A DNA stretch of 64,000 bases from Promethearchaeota archaeon (GCA_016840085.1 JAEOTA010000081.1:1-64000), one strand, 5' to 3'. Positions 1-9,292 are shown, counted from the stretch's first letter. Translations and numbers: made by a program. Notes: generated by a model from the sequence alone, not told the origin.

Positions 1-135
1 ATATAAATTTGTTTTGGGGCATAATATTAGATCTATTCCTATTTTATCGGGTCTTATCGGTATCTTCTTAATCTTCATGAATTAACTATTTTTAAACTAT
101 GTTATGCAAGTGATCTGATTTTCAACCTGACCTAT
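1..135 (-). pseudogene. Degenerate 5' copy of the gene at 30916-31230
   Basis: Read on the minus strand, positions 80 down to 1 encode a stretch ending in IRPDKIGIDLILCPKTNL, identical to residues of the intact 104-aa protein at 30916-31230. Upstream of this, the matching N-terminal part carries TAG and TAA stops, so either translation starts at the internal ATG at 78-76 or the copy is dead. DNA similarity continues into the 5' flank (to about position 225, compared with 31231-31310). The rest of the gene lies outside the window. This is a paralogous duplicate; whether it is expressed cannot be judged from what is visible. Confidence 0.6.
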
Positions 136-624
136 CTTGCTACAATTAGAGAAATACTATCGATTACATAATAAAATTACAATGTTAAAAACTTATTTTA
201 AAGAAAATGAAGATGGGCTTTCAACTATTTGAAAGCGTAATTGTGTATCCCGTTATAAAGATCGGAGCAATAGATCAGAATTCTTCTGGAATCCCGTAAA
301 TTGTGTAGCCTCTTCAGGTGGTAATATAATATATCTGATATGATAATAAATGGAGCTCATCAAAAAGACTAAGTTGAAGATGGGATTAAGAAAAAAAAAA
401 GGAAAAAATACTAGGCGTCTGTCTGATGACGCCGTGCGGTGGAGGTATTTGTTGCCTCCTATGTTAATTATCTAAGTGCTCCTATTTAAGTCTATGGCTA
501 TTAGAAAGTCTACTTTTTTCAATATTTTCTTCAATTTCTGAGAAAAATGGTCTTTTCAAAGATTTTTGCTTTATATAGATCTACGAATAATTTGTATAAA
601 ATAACTAATACGCAAATAAATAAT
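136..624. other. Intergenic region with two small GC-rich hairpins
   Basis: No convincing gene is seen. Two adjacent perfect inverted repeats stand out from the AT-rich background: GGCGTC/GACGCC (414-433, 8-nt loop) and GGAGG/CCTCC (441-459). The first loop contains CTGATGA, which resembles a C box, but no matching D box or kink-turn could be assigned. They may be a small structured RNA or a terminator-like structure; function unknown. An open frame extends from 547 but its N-terminal part looks non-coding. Confidence 0.4.
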
Positions 625-807
625 ATGAAAAAAAAACAGACAAAACATATTCCTAACCATTCAGCATTTATAATTATTAAATTCAAAACAAATGAGCAAT
701 TAAAAAATTTAATTGATAATGAAGATTTCCATCTCTTTAAATCTAAGTTAGATAGTATTGCAGTTAAGAATGGGGGAAAATGTGAGTTTTTTACTACATT
801 ATTATAA
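625..807 (+). CDS. Small hypothetical protein (60 aa)
   Basis: An ATG at 625 opens a 60-residue lysine-rich protein. The same frame is open back to 547, but that upstream part has no good start context and low-complexity AT-rich codons, so the internal ATG is preferred. The middle (FIIIKFKTNEQLKNLID) could form a beta strand followed by a helix. No recognised domain, signal peptide or membrane segment. It sits 51 nt upstream of the ATP-cone gene and on the same strand. Function unknown; it may not be a real gene. Confidence 0.35.
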   Translation: MKKKQTKHIPNHSAFIIIKFKTNEQLKNLIDNEDFHLFKSKLDSIAVKNGGKCEFFTTLL

Positions 808-857
808 ATTTATAGCCTATTTTTTTATTTAAATAACCTTACCCTATTCTCTACATT

Positions 858-1274
858 GTGTCGACTGAAGCAAAACATAAGAAAAGTGATCTAAAAAAAT
901 ATCTACCGGTAGTTCATACCAGGAATGGGACCTATAATTTTAATCCTGACTTAATATATCGCTCCTTACTAAAAGAAACAAGCATTAGTGAAACTAATGC
1001 CACACAAATCACTAAAGAAGTGATCCAATTCCTCATTTCTGCTCATCTGAATATTATAACTGCCCCCTTAATTAGAGAAGTCACCAATATCTATCTTTTG
1101 AAGCGGGGGCTGGAAAAAGAACGATTACAGTATACTCGAATCGGGTTGCCGTTCTATGATCTCCATGAAAAGTTTCAAAATCCTGCTGATAACAGACATA
1201 TCATTTCAGATATCATTAATTGGGTGATTACCGAATACCATGCGGTTAATAAACTGATTAAAAAAGCTACTTAA
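858..1274 (+). CDS. Stand-alone ATP-cone domain protein
   Basis: 138 aa, GTG start without an obvious Shine-Dalgarno. Residues about 16-105 look like an ATP-cone, the nucleotide-sensing domain found at the N-terminus of ribonucleotide reductases and in NrdR: VVHTRNGTYNFNPDLIYRSL, then a helical part, then a YTRIGLPFYDLHE segment resembling the region that follows the ATP-cone in anaerobic class III reductases. The catalytic glycyl-radical domain is absent. It could be a separated regulatory subunit, a NrdR-like regulator without its zinc ribbon, or the leftover 5' end of an nrdD gene. No reductase gene is visible nearby. Confidence 0.6.
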   Translation: MSTEAKHKKSDLKKYLPVVHTRNGTYNFNPDLIYRSLLKETSISETNATQITKEVIQFLISAHLNIITAPLIREVTNIYLLKRGLEKERLQYTRIGLPFYDLHEKFQNPADNRHIISDIINWVITEYHAVNKLIKKAT

Positions 1275-1318
1275 ATATACAATGAATTATTATACAATTC
1301 TTCCTTAAAAAATATAAA

Positions 1319-2032
1319 TTGAGAGAGATCACACATAAAGGTTTGGCTCGATTAGTAGGATTATATGGATCTCATACTATAGATTCAGATAACTTGCAAA
1401 TACTCGAGATTTCATCAGTAGAACCAGATACAATAAACAGAGAGGGGTTACGCAAGGGTATGCTCGAAGCGATAATGACATCAATCGGATGGTTTGCTGA
1501 CCATACTGATAGAGCAAAGGAATTATCTATTCAAAATATTAATAAAACCTCTGAAGCTTATAATTCTGGTGATCAGTCTTGGTCTCGTTGGCTTGGATGG
1601 GTCTTTCATTTTATTACTGATTGGGCGACACCATATCATTCTTCAAATACAATGTCTAAATATATTTTAGACTCAAAAAGAGATGTGGTTAATAAGGAGT
1701 CTGAAAACAGTGGTATCTCCTTTTGGACTATATTAGATATATTTCTTAACCTTGTCCAGTTCAAAGCAGATCATGACAAGTTTGAAGATATATGCGAACA
1801 ACGTTGGCAACAAAACGAATCTATAATTAAAGACAATTTTATCAAATCTAGGGAAAATAGCATATCTTTCGTAGATTTAAAAATATTTAGCGAAAAAATG
1901 GATGAATTACGGGCTAAATACGAGAATAAACTCCTTGATTGGATTACGCATAGCTCGGATCAGGAATTTTCACTGTATATGACGGATATAGCAAAAGTAA
2001 TGGATATTGCCTGCCGGATAGTTTTAGGATAA
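1319..2032 (+). CDS. Zinc-dependent phospholipase C / S1-P1 nuclease-like protein
   Basis: 237 aa, TTG start. The core resembles the all-helical zinc-dependent phospholipase C / P1 nuclease fold: RWLGWVFHFITDWATPYHSS has the H-x3-D-x3-PxH spacing typical of zinc ligands in that family, followed about 50 residues later by KADHDKFED, the H-x2-FE motif. No signal peptide is evident, which is unusual because bacterial members are secreted. It lies between an ATP-cone protein and a long hydrophobic-N-terminus protein, all on one strand. Assignment rests on motif spacing only; substrate unknown. Confidence 0.55.
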   Translation: MREITHKGLARLVGLYGSHTIDSDNLQILEISSVEPDTINREGLRKGMLEAIMTSIGWFADHTDRAKELSIQNINKTSEAYNSGDQSWSRWLGWVFHFITDWATPYHSSNTMSKYILDSKRDVVNKESENSGISFWTILDIFLNLVQFKADHDKFEDICEQRWQQNESIIKDNFIKSRENSISFVDLKIFSEKMDELRAKYENKLLDWITHSSDQEFSLYMTDIAKVMDIACRIVLG

Positions 2033-2157
2033 AATATATCTCTATGTTATGCACCTCTTGTCGCTTTTAATTTTTGATCCGATAAATATTTATATTTACA
2101 AGCAGATATTCATTCTCAAAAAAGACTCAAGAGCGATTAGATGAAGCCGCATATACT

Positions 2158-4959
2158 ATGACACTTACAATAATTTCTACCTTAATCACTTTAGCATTTT
2201 CATATGGCACATCTGCAATTTCAGGAGGTATTCCAGGGACTTTAACTTCCAACCTTATAAAAGTAGCGACTGCGGTAGGGACTGAAGTATTCGAAGAATT
2301 ATATATTGATCCGTGGATCTCCGCATATTTCTCGAATAAAGTGAAAGAAGCAGGCGGGAGTGCCTATGAACAAATACTGTGGAGCACCTTTGCCGAGACA
2401 TTCAGAGAATCTGCTGTAAGTTCAGCTACAAGGATTATCGGTTCGATTCTAATTAATACCCAGACTCAGAATCAAATAAGCCAGTCATTGCAAATTACAT
2501 CCCAAGAGTCAATTATGGACTTTCAACAAGCGAAACAAGAATTCCTAACTCAGCAGGGGCAGGCTAGTGCGCGAGGAGATCTCATCGAATCTGCGGTATC
2601 TTCACTTTTATTATTTGCGGGTACTATATTAGGTGGATTCTTCGGCGGATCACTCACAACTACGCTCTCCAATACATTGATAGTTCTTGGAACTAATGTT
2701 GATGTTGCTCAGGGAGTATTTTCAATTGCGCTGGATAAAAAGGCTGAGCCTTCGACAATTTTCCAGACCTCAGAAGGAGGGCTATTCTTCGGCGAAGTAT
2801 CCGATTTCAGGACTTATTCGGTAATCTCTGAATTACAACGCATCCTCGAGGGTAGAGATTCGTGGAAGACCCGAATTTCGTCACAAGATAAAGGCTTCAC
2901 GCTTCAAGACGCTCAATATCCAGACATGTCTGATATGACTCTTAGAGAAATTCTCAAGCTTCTTAGCACGACCACCTACGAAGGTAAAATCATTTATGAT
3001 CCTCAAGGTGGACCATTTGGTAGTATCAACCATAAGATCATAGACATTATTTTAGCCAAGCAGAAGGTTGGAATCCCTCTAACTCAATTTGAGAGCACAA
3101 TTATTGGTATAGGTGCATGGACAATGGGTGGAGAGAAACATGCCGTTGAGAATAGTTTGGATAAAAGGTTTAATAGGTACGAAAGGCTTTTTGAATTGTA
3201 TCGCGAAGATAATAGGATAATCCGTATAGAGTGTGTAAACGCAATAAGTAGGTTATACAATGCTATTGACTTAGAGTTTCCTACATTTTCAGCTAAAAGA
3301 CAATTTAATTTGCATTATGTTGAGAAAGCGTTAAATAATATTAGGAGCGGTAAACATAGAGTGATTGGATATAAAAAGATACAAAGAATGATAGAAAGCA
3401 CTCTGCTAGCTATTGAGCAGAAAATTTTAGATAAGAATAGTAAGACTTTAGAGGAATTAAAGAAATATAGTAAGCTTTCGCTTGCATTAGAAAGAACTTT
3501 GGTTAGACGTTTAAAATTGAAATACGATGCCACCCATGGTCGTATGACTCTTTATCATAGGGAAGCATTATTCGAAGAATTAAGGGGATTGTTTATATAT
3601 CAGAGGGAAGGCTATACTCGTGGTTTTATGATGCCACTAGAAAGATTTATGAAGCTTATTGATAGACCTTTCGTCAGTGAAGGGTTATTAAGGGATAGCC
3701 GGATATCTAGGAGAATAAACGCTGGAGATCTTATAGACATTGATTTTCATATTCAGGATATTACTTTAGAAGGCCTCAAGGCTATTGGATTCGAGACGAC
3801 TTATAATAAGCTTAAGACAATTAAGGCAAAAGCATCTAGGATTATTAAGGAGTTTATGTTTAACAACCTTTATGCTGAGCCTTATATATCTCAAGAAGAT
3901 ATTGATATAAGTACTCAAGAAGGGATTGATTATGTTGGTCATAAATACGATTTAATCCGTTCAGTTGCATATGCTATCTACAGAGTCCAGTACTCAGACA
4001 GATTTTTACTTACAAAGACACCATACGTGAATTTCCAGAAATTTATGAAATATTACCTTATGGAGCCTAATGCTATTACTATAAGGAAGGTTCAAGATCT
4101 CATTGATATATTCAGTAATCCTAAAGATTTTAATCCAAACGACAAGTCAGTGAGGGATTTAATGAACAAATTAGATAGATATAAGGATACTTTTGCTAAA
4201 GTCGCTCCGACAGTTGTTGGAACATATACACATGCTCTTGAAGAGTTAGCTGTTTTAGAGTCATTTATTCTCGATAAAAAGCTTGATATTACACACGAGG
4301 AGGAAGTAGATGAATATGGTCATCAGATTGATTTAATGCTCCATATAGACAAAAGCTTCCGAACACAATTTGCTGCGGCAATTAAGGCGAAATATAATCT
4401 TGATTTAAAAAATATAAAGACCATAAATTTTGACTTTTCCAATGCTTACAACCCAAGGAAGACAAAACATGTCTGGGAGAAATTCTTTAAGAATTACCAG
4501 TCAAAAGAATCTGTATTTTTTGTTATACTAACTAATCAGAAATTATATGATAGGACTCGGGCAGACAAGTTTATAGCAAAGTTAGACCCAATTCTAGAGA
4601 AAATGGATGCTAGTTTATATCCCGAACACATTAGAATTATTACTATGGATGAATTTATGTCATTCTACGGGATTAAAGGCGAGCCGTTAGAAAACCTGCA
4701 AGCTATTCGGAAGCTAAAAGATCAAGCACTCTCTCATAATCCTGAAATATCAAATGAGGCTTTTGAGAAACTATTTGCGTTATATAAAAAAGCAAAACTT
4801 ACTCTTAAATTGATTAAGACTGACCCTGGGAACGTTGTGAATATTTTAAAGACAAGCCAATTGGACTTGACAAAGTTTATTGGGGATCCAAGCAAAAAAA
4901 TCGACGATTTTTTTAAATTCTTTTTTATATTAATTTCTTTAGTTTTGTATTTATATTAA
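2158..4959 (+). CDS. Large lineage-specific protein with Gly-rich hydrophobic N-terminus and possible nuclease-like C-terminal region
   Basis: 933 aa, ATG start. The N-terminus (about 1-70) is hydrophobic and small-residue-rich, and a second such segment lies near 148-180 (LLLFAGTILGGFFGGSL), compatible with membrane insertion. Residues near 262-285 (LREILKLLSTTTYEGKIIYD) match the N-terminus of the next gene downstream (REL LKLLENTTEEKVDY), suggesting a shared module. The middle is helical. Around residue 690-760 there is ELAVLESFIL...EEEVDEYGHQIDLML...INFDFSNAYNP, reminiscent of a PD-(D/E)XK-type nuclease core, with no clear catalytic lysine. The C-terminus ends in another hydrophobic stretch. 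It could be an effector or toxin-like protein; this is inference. Family not recognised. Confidence 0.6.
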   Translation: MTLTIISTLITLAFSYGTSAISGGIPGTLTSNLIKVATAVGTEVFEELYIDPWISAYFSNKVKEAGGSAYEQILWSTFAETFRESAVSSATRIIGSILINTQTQNQISQSLQITSQESIMDFQQAKQEFLTQQGQASARGDLIESAVSSLLLFAGTILGGFFGGSLTTTLSNTLIVLGTNVDVAQGVFSIALDKKAEPSTIFQTSEGGLFFGEVSDFRTYSVISELQRILEGRDSWKTRISSQDKGFTLQDAQYPDMSDMTLREILKLLSTTTYEGKIIYDPQGGPFGSINHKIIDIILAKQKVGIPLTQFESTIIGIGAWTMGGEKHAVENSLDKRFNRYERLFELYREDNRIIRIECVNAISRLYNAIDLEFPTFSAKRQFNLHYVEKALNNIRSGKHRVIGYKKIQRMIESTLLAIEQKILDKNSKTLEELKKYSKLSLALERTLVRRLKLKYDATHGRMTLYHREALFEELRGLFIYQREGYTRGFMMPLERFMKLIDRPFVSEGLLRDSRISRRINAGDLIDIDFHIQDITLEGLKAIGFETTYNKLKTIKAKASRIIKEFMFNNLYAEPYISQEDIDISTQEGIDYVGHKYDLIRSVAYAIYRVQYSDRFLLTKTPYVNFQKFMKYYLMEPNAITIRKVQDLIDIFSNPKDFNPNDKSVRDLMNKLDRYKDTFAKVAPTVVGTYTHALEELAVLESFILDKKLDITHEEEVDEYGHQIDLMLHIDKSFRTQFAAAIKAKYNLDLKNIKTINFDFSNAYNPRKTKHVWEKFFKNYQSKESVFFVILTNQKLYDRTRADKFIAKLDPILEKMDASLYPEHIRIITMDEFMSFYGIKGEPLENLQAIRKLKDQALSHNPEISNEAFEKLFALYKKAKLTLKLIKTDPGNVVNILKTSQLDLTKFIGDPSKKIDDFFKFFFILISLVLYLY

Positions 4960-5034
4960 TTTCATTACAAGGTATTTTGTAAGTATGGTCCCTCCATAGA
5001 TTTAAATATTAGAAAAATTTGATTAATTATAGCC

Positions 5035-5745
5035 TTGTCAGAAATTAGAGAACTTTTGAAATTATTGGAAAATACTACAGAAGAGAAGGTTGATTACAAG
5101 GGACAAGTTATTCACTTCCAAGGTTATAGCTTCTTATTTCGAGATCGGTGGTTAAAGGATCGTAAGCCATATGTGACTGGTCTACATAGTAGTAAATTTT
5201 CTTCGGTGGGTTATTGGCGAAGAATAATAAGAGGTACTATAGAGAATCTTGATAAAATAAAAAGCCTTAATGACCTTAATTTAGAAGATACTAAACTTGA
5301 TTATATTTTTGGTGGGTCTTTAAAAACATTACTTCCAACCTTAAAATTTGGTGGAGATGAGACTTTATTTAAAGTCTGGATGTTCGTCAAGACGCCTGAA
5401 GGATATTTGTTTCCCGCTACTTTTTATTACGGTAAATCGGGGACATCTGTAGGCGGTTGGAGAATGGATAGGGCTAAGGATGTCTTTCCTCCGGCGTTTT
5501 ACTCGATTATCAACTTTAGCCCGTTCAATTTTAAACCAAACGAACTCGATGCGTTTATCGAAGCCTTAGAACTTTCACTCAAAATGGTTCCCGTTTCCGA
5601 TTATTATGGGATCTATTATGGGGAAAATGGTTACACTCTCATGGGTGCAAAAGATAACAAACCACTCTTTATGGAACTTGGTTGGTCATACGATAAACGA
5701 AAAATTGAAGAGTATATCGAACTTGCAGCAGAATTTGGATATTAG
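5035..5745 (+). CDS. Lineage-specific protein, GSLKTL-PT-KF / FYYGKS-GGW family
   Basis: 236 aa, TTG start, 75 nt after the 933-aa gene and probably co-transcribed. Its central part (FGGSLKTLLPTLKFGGDETL, VWMFVKTPEGYLFPATFYYGKS, then GGW) is shared almost residue for residue with the protein at 47696-48757, and its N-terminus (IRELLKLLENTT) is shared with both that protein and the 933-aa neighbour. No known domain is recognised. Aromatic residues alternating with glycine suggest a mostly beta fold. The second, shorter open frame over its 3' end is a shadow. Confidence 0.65.
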   Translation: MSEIRELLKLLENTTEEKVDYKGQVIHFQGYSFLFRDRWLKDRKPYVTGLHSSKFSSVGYWRRIIRGTIENLDKIKSLNDLNLEDTKLDYIFGGSLKTLLPTLKFGGDETLFKVWMFVKTPEGYLFPATFYYGKSGTSVGGWRMDRAKDVFPPAFYSIINFSPFNFKPNELDAFIEALELSLKMVPVSDYYGIYYGENGYTLMGAKDNKPLFMELGWSYDKRKIEEYIELAAEFGY

Positions 5746-5968
5746 GGCTTTTTTTACAACTCTCTTTAGACTGGTCAGTTTAATTTAGCAAAAAAAAAAC
5801 CAAACACATAGATCTTTTTATTTCATAAATTTTTTTCCAAATTTTTCATTTTTTAAATGTATTTTCTATCGATTTTCTTAATTTATTATATGCAAAATAT
5901 TAATAAATATAGTTATACATATAACTCTTACAAATTGCACAGAAAAATGAAAAAAATTGAGGTGAATG

Positions 5969-7003
5969 ATGCAAGAGTTGGAGAAATATCGATTGACATT
6001 GCAAACGAAACTTTTTGGGTGAAACTGTAAATTATCTGCTGAAAAACTTGAAAAACTAGTAACAAACGTCGGCTTGAATGGAGATATTGAGGATTCAGCA
6101 ATTATTCCCGTGCCGAATAGTAACCTTGTTATGGCTAAAAATATAGATATCTTTACACCTATTATTGACGATCCAGAAATCATGGGTGAAATAGCTGCTG
6201 CTAATGTAACTAACGATATTTTTGCACTGAATGTTCCAGAGATCTCGGGAATGCTTGTGTTCTTAGGTTTAAAGAAGAATATGCCAATGTATATAGCAGA
6301 AGGACTATTGAGTGGGATCAAAGACTTTATGGAGAAAAAGCTAAATTCTAAAGTTATTGGAGGTCATACAATATACTCAGAATGGCCCCTTATAGGTGGT
6401 GAAGCTTCTGGATTCGTTGAAAAAGATAAACTTATTAAAAAGGATTTCGTGAAAGATGGAGATAAATTGATTTTAACAAAACCAATTGGAAATCAAGCAA
6501 TAATGGCAGCATATAGATTACAAAAAAACAACCCTGATCTCTTAGAGGACTATTCTATGACAGAAATTGATAAAGCTATTGATATAGCTGTTGAATTAAT
6601 GATAACTCCTCTTAAAGATGTGGTAAAAGCAATACATACTTATCGAGATGTATCATTTATTCACTCAATGACTGATGTTAGCGGTTTTGGTCTTGCTGGT
6701 CATTTGAGAGAAATATTACTAAAATCACATCTTTCAGCAACTATTGAGAGGATTCCAAGTATTATGTTAACAAGAGATTTATCTTATGAATTTGGGTATA
6801 AATATGATGAATGTGAGATGCCCGAAACTGCTGGTGGTATGCTTCTATCTGTTGATCACAAATATGCTGATGAATTCTCAGAAAGATTATCAAGTGAATT
6901 TGGTGTGTCAAATTGGATTATAGGTTCAATCGATAATCTTAGTAAACCTATGTATGTTCGCGTTGTTAAAAATGTTGAGCATATTCAATTAACTAAAATT
7001 TAA
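5969..7003 (+). CDS. selD: Selenophosphate synthase, selenocysteine-containing copy 1
   Basis: Makes selenophosphate from selenide and ATP, the selenium donor for Sec-tRNA. Start ATG at 5969 (a second in-frame ATG is at 5966) lies just after a GAGGTG ribosome-binding site. The in-frame TGA at 6020-6022 is codon 18 and falls exactly at the catalytic Cys/Sec position, giving FG-Sec-NCKLS with the conserved lysine three residues later; E. coli SelD has Cys17 there. Downstream the frame is complete (344 codons): DIFTPIIDDPEIMGEIAAANVTNDIFA, KVIGGHTIYSEWPLIGGEASG, then the C-terminal AIRS-type domain with DVSGFGLAGH. A SECIS-like element follows the stop at once. A conventional gene caller would start at 6074 and lose the active site. 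It is a paralogue of the next gene. Confidence 0.95.
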
Positions 7004-7004
7004 T

Positions 7005-7072
7005 GATGTCTATGATTTAAGCTGAAACACAATAGTGGTGGCTTATTGAGAGATCCATTGCAAAATGGCATC
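7005..7072 (+). ncRNA. SECIS-like element of selD copy 1 (3' UTR)
   Basis: Begins one base after the selD stop. A closing helix GATGTC/GGCATC (7005-7010 with 7067-7072) encloses two hairpins. The first has ATGAT, a TAAGC/GCTTA helix, an apical AAACA and a TTGA on the 3' side, which fits the ATGA...AA...GA layout of a SECIS core. The second is CCATT-GCAA-AATGG. The whole fold recurs after the second selD with compensatory changes. It presumably recruits Sec-tRNA machinery to the UGA at 6020. Confidence 0.8.
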
Positions 7073-7297
7073 AAAATCAATTGATTAACTTTTTTATTTG
7101 GGTTTTTTTAAAATTATTTAATATTTATATATTCAAGAATGGGAAAAAAAGTATTAATATTATAAGAAAAAGCATATTTCTTAATTTATTCATTTTTCCG
7201 ATAAATAGAATCGAAAATTTTAATATAATCACACAATTTGATTTCCCTAAGGAATTATTCTAATTTATATAATAAAAAATAAAAAAAGCTGAGGTGT

Positions 7298-8326
7298 ATG
7301 ACAAAAGAATCGGGATATAGGTTAACCACAGATGTAAAAATACACGGATGAAGCTGTAAACTAGGACAAAACGATTTAAATGATTTATTAGCTAAAGTGG
7401 GATTAGCAGGAGATATTGAAGATGCTGCAATTATACCAATTCCCAATAGTGATTTAGTTCTTGTCAAAAGTATTGATGTTTTCACTCCAATTATTGATGA
7501 ACCCGATATAGCAGGTCAAATTGCTGCATGTAATGTAACTAATGATATTTTTGCTATGAATGTACCTGAGATCTCAGGAATGCTTGTATTTCTCGCAATA
7601 AGTACACGCACTCCAATAGAAGTTGCTGAAGGAATTTTAAGGGGAATAAAATATTTTATAGAAGACAAGATAAATTCTAAGGTGGTTGGTGGACACACAA
7701 TTTATAGTGAATGGCCATTAATGGGTGGTGAAGCTTCTGGATATATACATAAGGATCAAATTATTCAAAAACAAGGTGTGAAGAAAGGAGACAAATTGGT
7801 TTTAACCAAACCAATCGGATTACAAGCTATTATGGCAGCTTATAGGATTCTTAAGGATTTTCCAGAAATGATAGAACATTATTCTTCAGATGAACTCCAA
7901 AAATCTATAGATCTTGCTATTAAAATAATGACGACTTCTAATCAGGATGTTGTAAAAGTAATTCACTCTTACAATGATTTCTCATTTATTCATGCGCTAA
8001 CGGATATCACCGGATTTGGTTTAGCTGGTCATGCTTCTGAAATGCTTCAAAATTCAAATTTATCTGCCATAATTGATACTGTTCCTTCGATAAAACTTTC
8101 TAAAGATTTATCTGAAGAGCTAGGATATGCTTTTGATGATTGCACTTGCCATGAGACCGCGGGAGGAATGCTTATTGCTGTTGATCCTACTAACGCAGAA
8201 GACTTTACTACAAGACTTACAAGCAGTAAAATCTCCAATTGGATCGTTGGAATGATAGACAAGGTTCATCCTGGGCTTGTCAGAGTTTCAAAAAATGTTC
8301 ACAATATTGAAATTACAAATATTTAA
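7298..8326 (+). CDS. selD: Selenophosphate synthase, selenocysteine-containing copy 2
   Basis: Tandem paralogue of the preceding selD. ATG at 7298 follows GAGGTGT. The in-frame TGA at 7349-7351 is again codon 18, giving HG-Sec-SCKLGQNDL, the SelD active-site motif. The remaining 324 residues are intact: SIDVFTPIIDEPDIAGQIAA, KVVGGHTIYSEWPLMGGEASG, DITGFGLAGHASE. The divergence between copies is spread over the whole protein, so the duplication is not recent. It carries its own SECIS directly after the stop. Two Sec-type SelDs side by side raise the question of division of labour, for example autoregulation or different selenium donors. The true start lies 99 nt upstream of the ATG-less open frame that begins at 7397. 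Confidence 0.95.
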
Positions 8327-8327
8327 A

Positions 8328-8397
8328 GATGTTAATGATATAAGCTTAAACATTTCAAATGGGTGCTTATTGAAAATTCCACCTGCAAGGTGGCATC
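8328..8397 (+). ncRNA. SECIS-like element of selD copy 2 (3' UTR)
   Basis: Same three-way junction as the element at 7005-7072. Closing helix GATGTT/GGCATC (two G-U pairs); first hairpin ATGAT, TAAGC/GCTTA, AAACA loop, TTGA; second hairpin CCACCT-GCA-AGGTGG. Compared with copy 1 (CCATT/AATGG), both strands of the second hairpin changed in a compensatory way, which supports a selected RNA fold rather than shared ancestry of the DNA alone. It ends 10 bases before the 3' end of the convergent gene. Confidence 0.8.
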
Positions 8398-8407
8398 AAA
8401 ATTAGAA

Positions 8408-9202
8408 CTACTCTCTTTCTTTTATTTTGCCATTAAGTTTTATAACAATCTCTCTAATTTCATCTAAGGTTTTATCAATCAATTCTTCTCCATTTTTTAC
8501 ATTAAAGGCGGTTATTGAAACCTCAACTTCAACGGACAAGCCAATGCGAGGATGGGTTTTAATCCACAATTGAGGATATTTTTTTTCTAATTCACTTGTA
8601 TATGCTGCTATCTGACTTTCCCCTATTCCTGAAAATAAAAATCCTTTTTCTATGAATTTTCCTTTTTCCTTTTTTAAAATAGGTGTTATTACATTTCTAA
8701 ACATTGACTTCATCTCTGTAGGTACACCAGGTAAGATAAAAATAGTAGTTTTATCCTCCTCAATTTTAACTCCAGGAGCAGTGCCTACAGTATTGGGTAA
8801 AGAGATAGAATTTTGAGGGAGATATGCCATTTTTTCTCGTTCTTTAGTCATACCCTCGAGTTGTAATAATCCTTTTTTATGGGCATGCTCATAAGCTTTT
8901 TTAATAGAATTATAGGCATGTTTATTTAACTCTAATTTCCTATTCAAACCATTAGCTATTCCCTGTAAAGTCATATCATCGAAAGTGGGGCCAATTCCCC
9001 CTGAAGTTATGACAATATTTGGTTTACGTTTTAATATATCTCTTATTGTATTTGATATTGTTTCTAACTTATCTCCTATAGTAGTTATTCTCTTTACTAT
9101 ATGTCCAAATTTCGTTATTCTTTTTGCCACCCAATTTGAATTTGTATCTTGAGTTTTTCCGATAAGAATTTCATTGCCAATCATCAATAACTCGATTTCC
9201 AT
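8408..9202 (-). CDS. CinA / MoaB-like (MoCF-biosynthesis domain) protein
   Basis: 264 aa from the ATG at 9202, which has AAGGAAG just upstream; an in-frame TTG five codons earlier is less likely. It carries the molybdopterin-binding fold of CinA N-termini: MIGNEILIGKTQDTNSNWVA at the start, ITSGGIGPTFDDMT (the GGhGPTxDDhT motif), then LPGVPTEMKSMF. The amidase domain of bacterial CinA is missing, as is usual for archaeal single-domain members, which are linked to nucleotide hydrolysis or molybdopterin/FAD metabolism. The exact reaction cannot be told. Converges on selD copy 2. Confidence 0.85.
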   Translation of the reverse strand: MEIELLMIGNEILIGKTQDTNSNWVAKRITKFGHIVKRITTIGDKLETISNTIRDILKRKPNIVITSGGIGPTFDDMTLQGIANGLNRKLELNKHAYNSIKKAYEHAHKKGLLQLEGMTKEREKMAYLPQNSISLPNTVGTAPGVKIEEDKTTIFILPGVPTEMKSMFRNVITPILKKEKGKFIEKGFLFSGIGESQIAAYTSELEKKYPQLWIKTHPRIGLSVEVEVSITAFNVKNGEELIDKTLDEIREIVIKLNGKIKERE

Positions 9203-9292
9203 ATTTCTTCCTTTCAAATTTCTTGATAGTTGAATTTTAAAAAATTTGATATATTAAATCTTTTATACAAATACAAAAAAAAAAACCAAAAA

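Noticed and set aside
414..459. C/D-box guide RNA
   Set aside because: A CTGATGA is present, but no D box, C'/D' pair or guide-length spacing was found; kept only as small hairpins.
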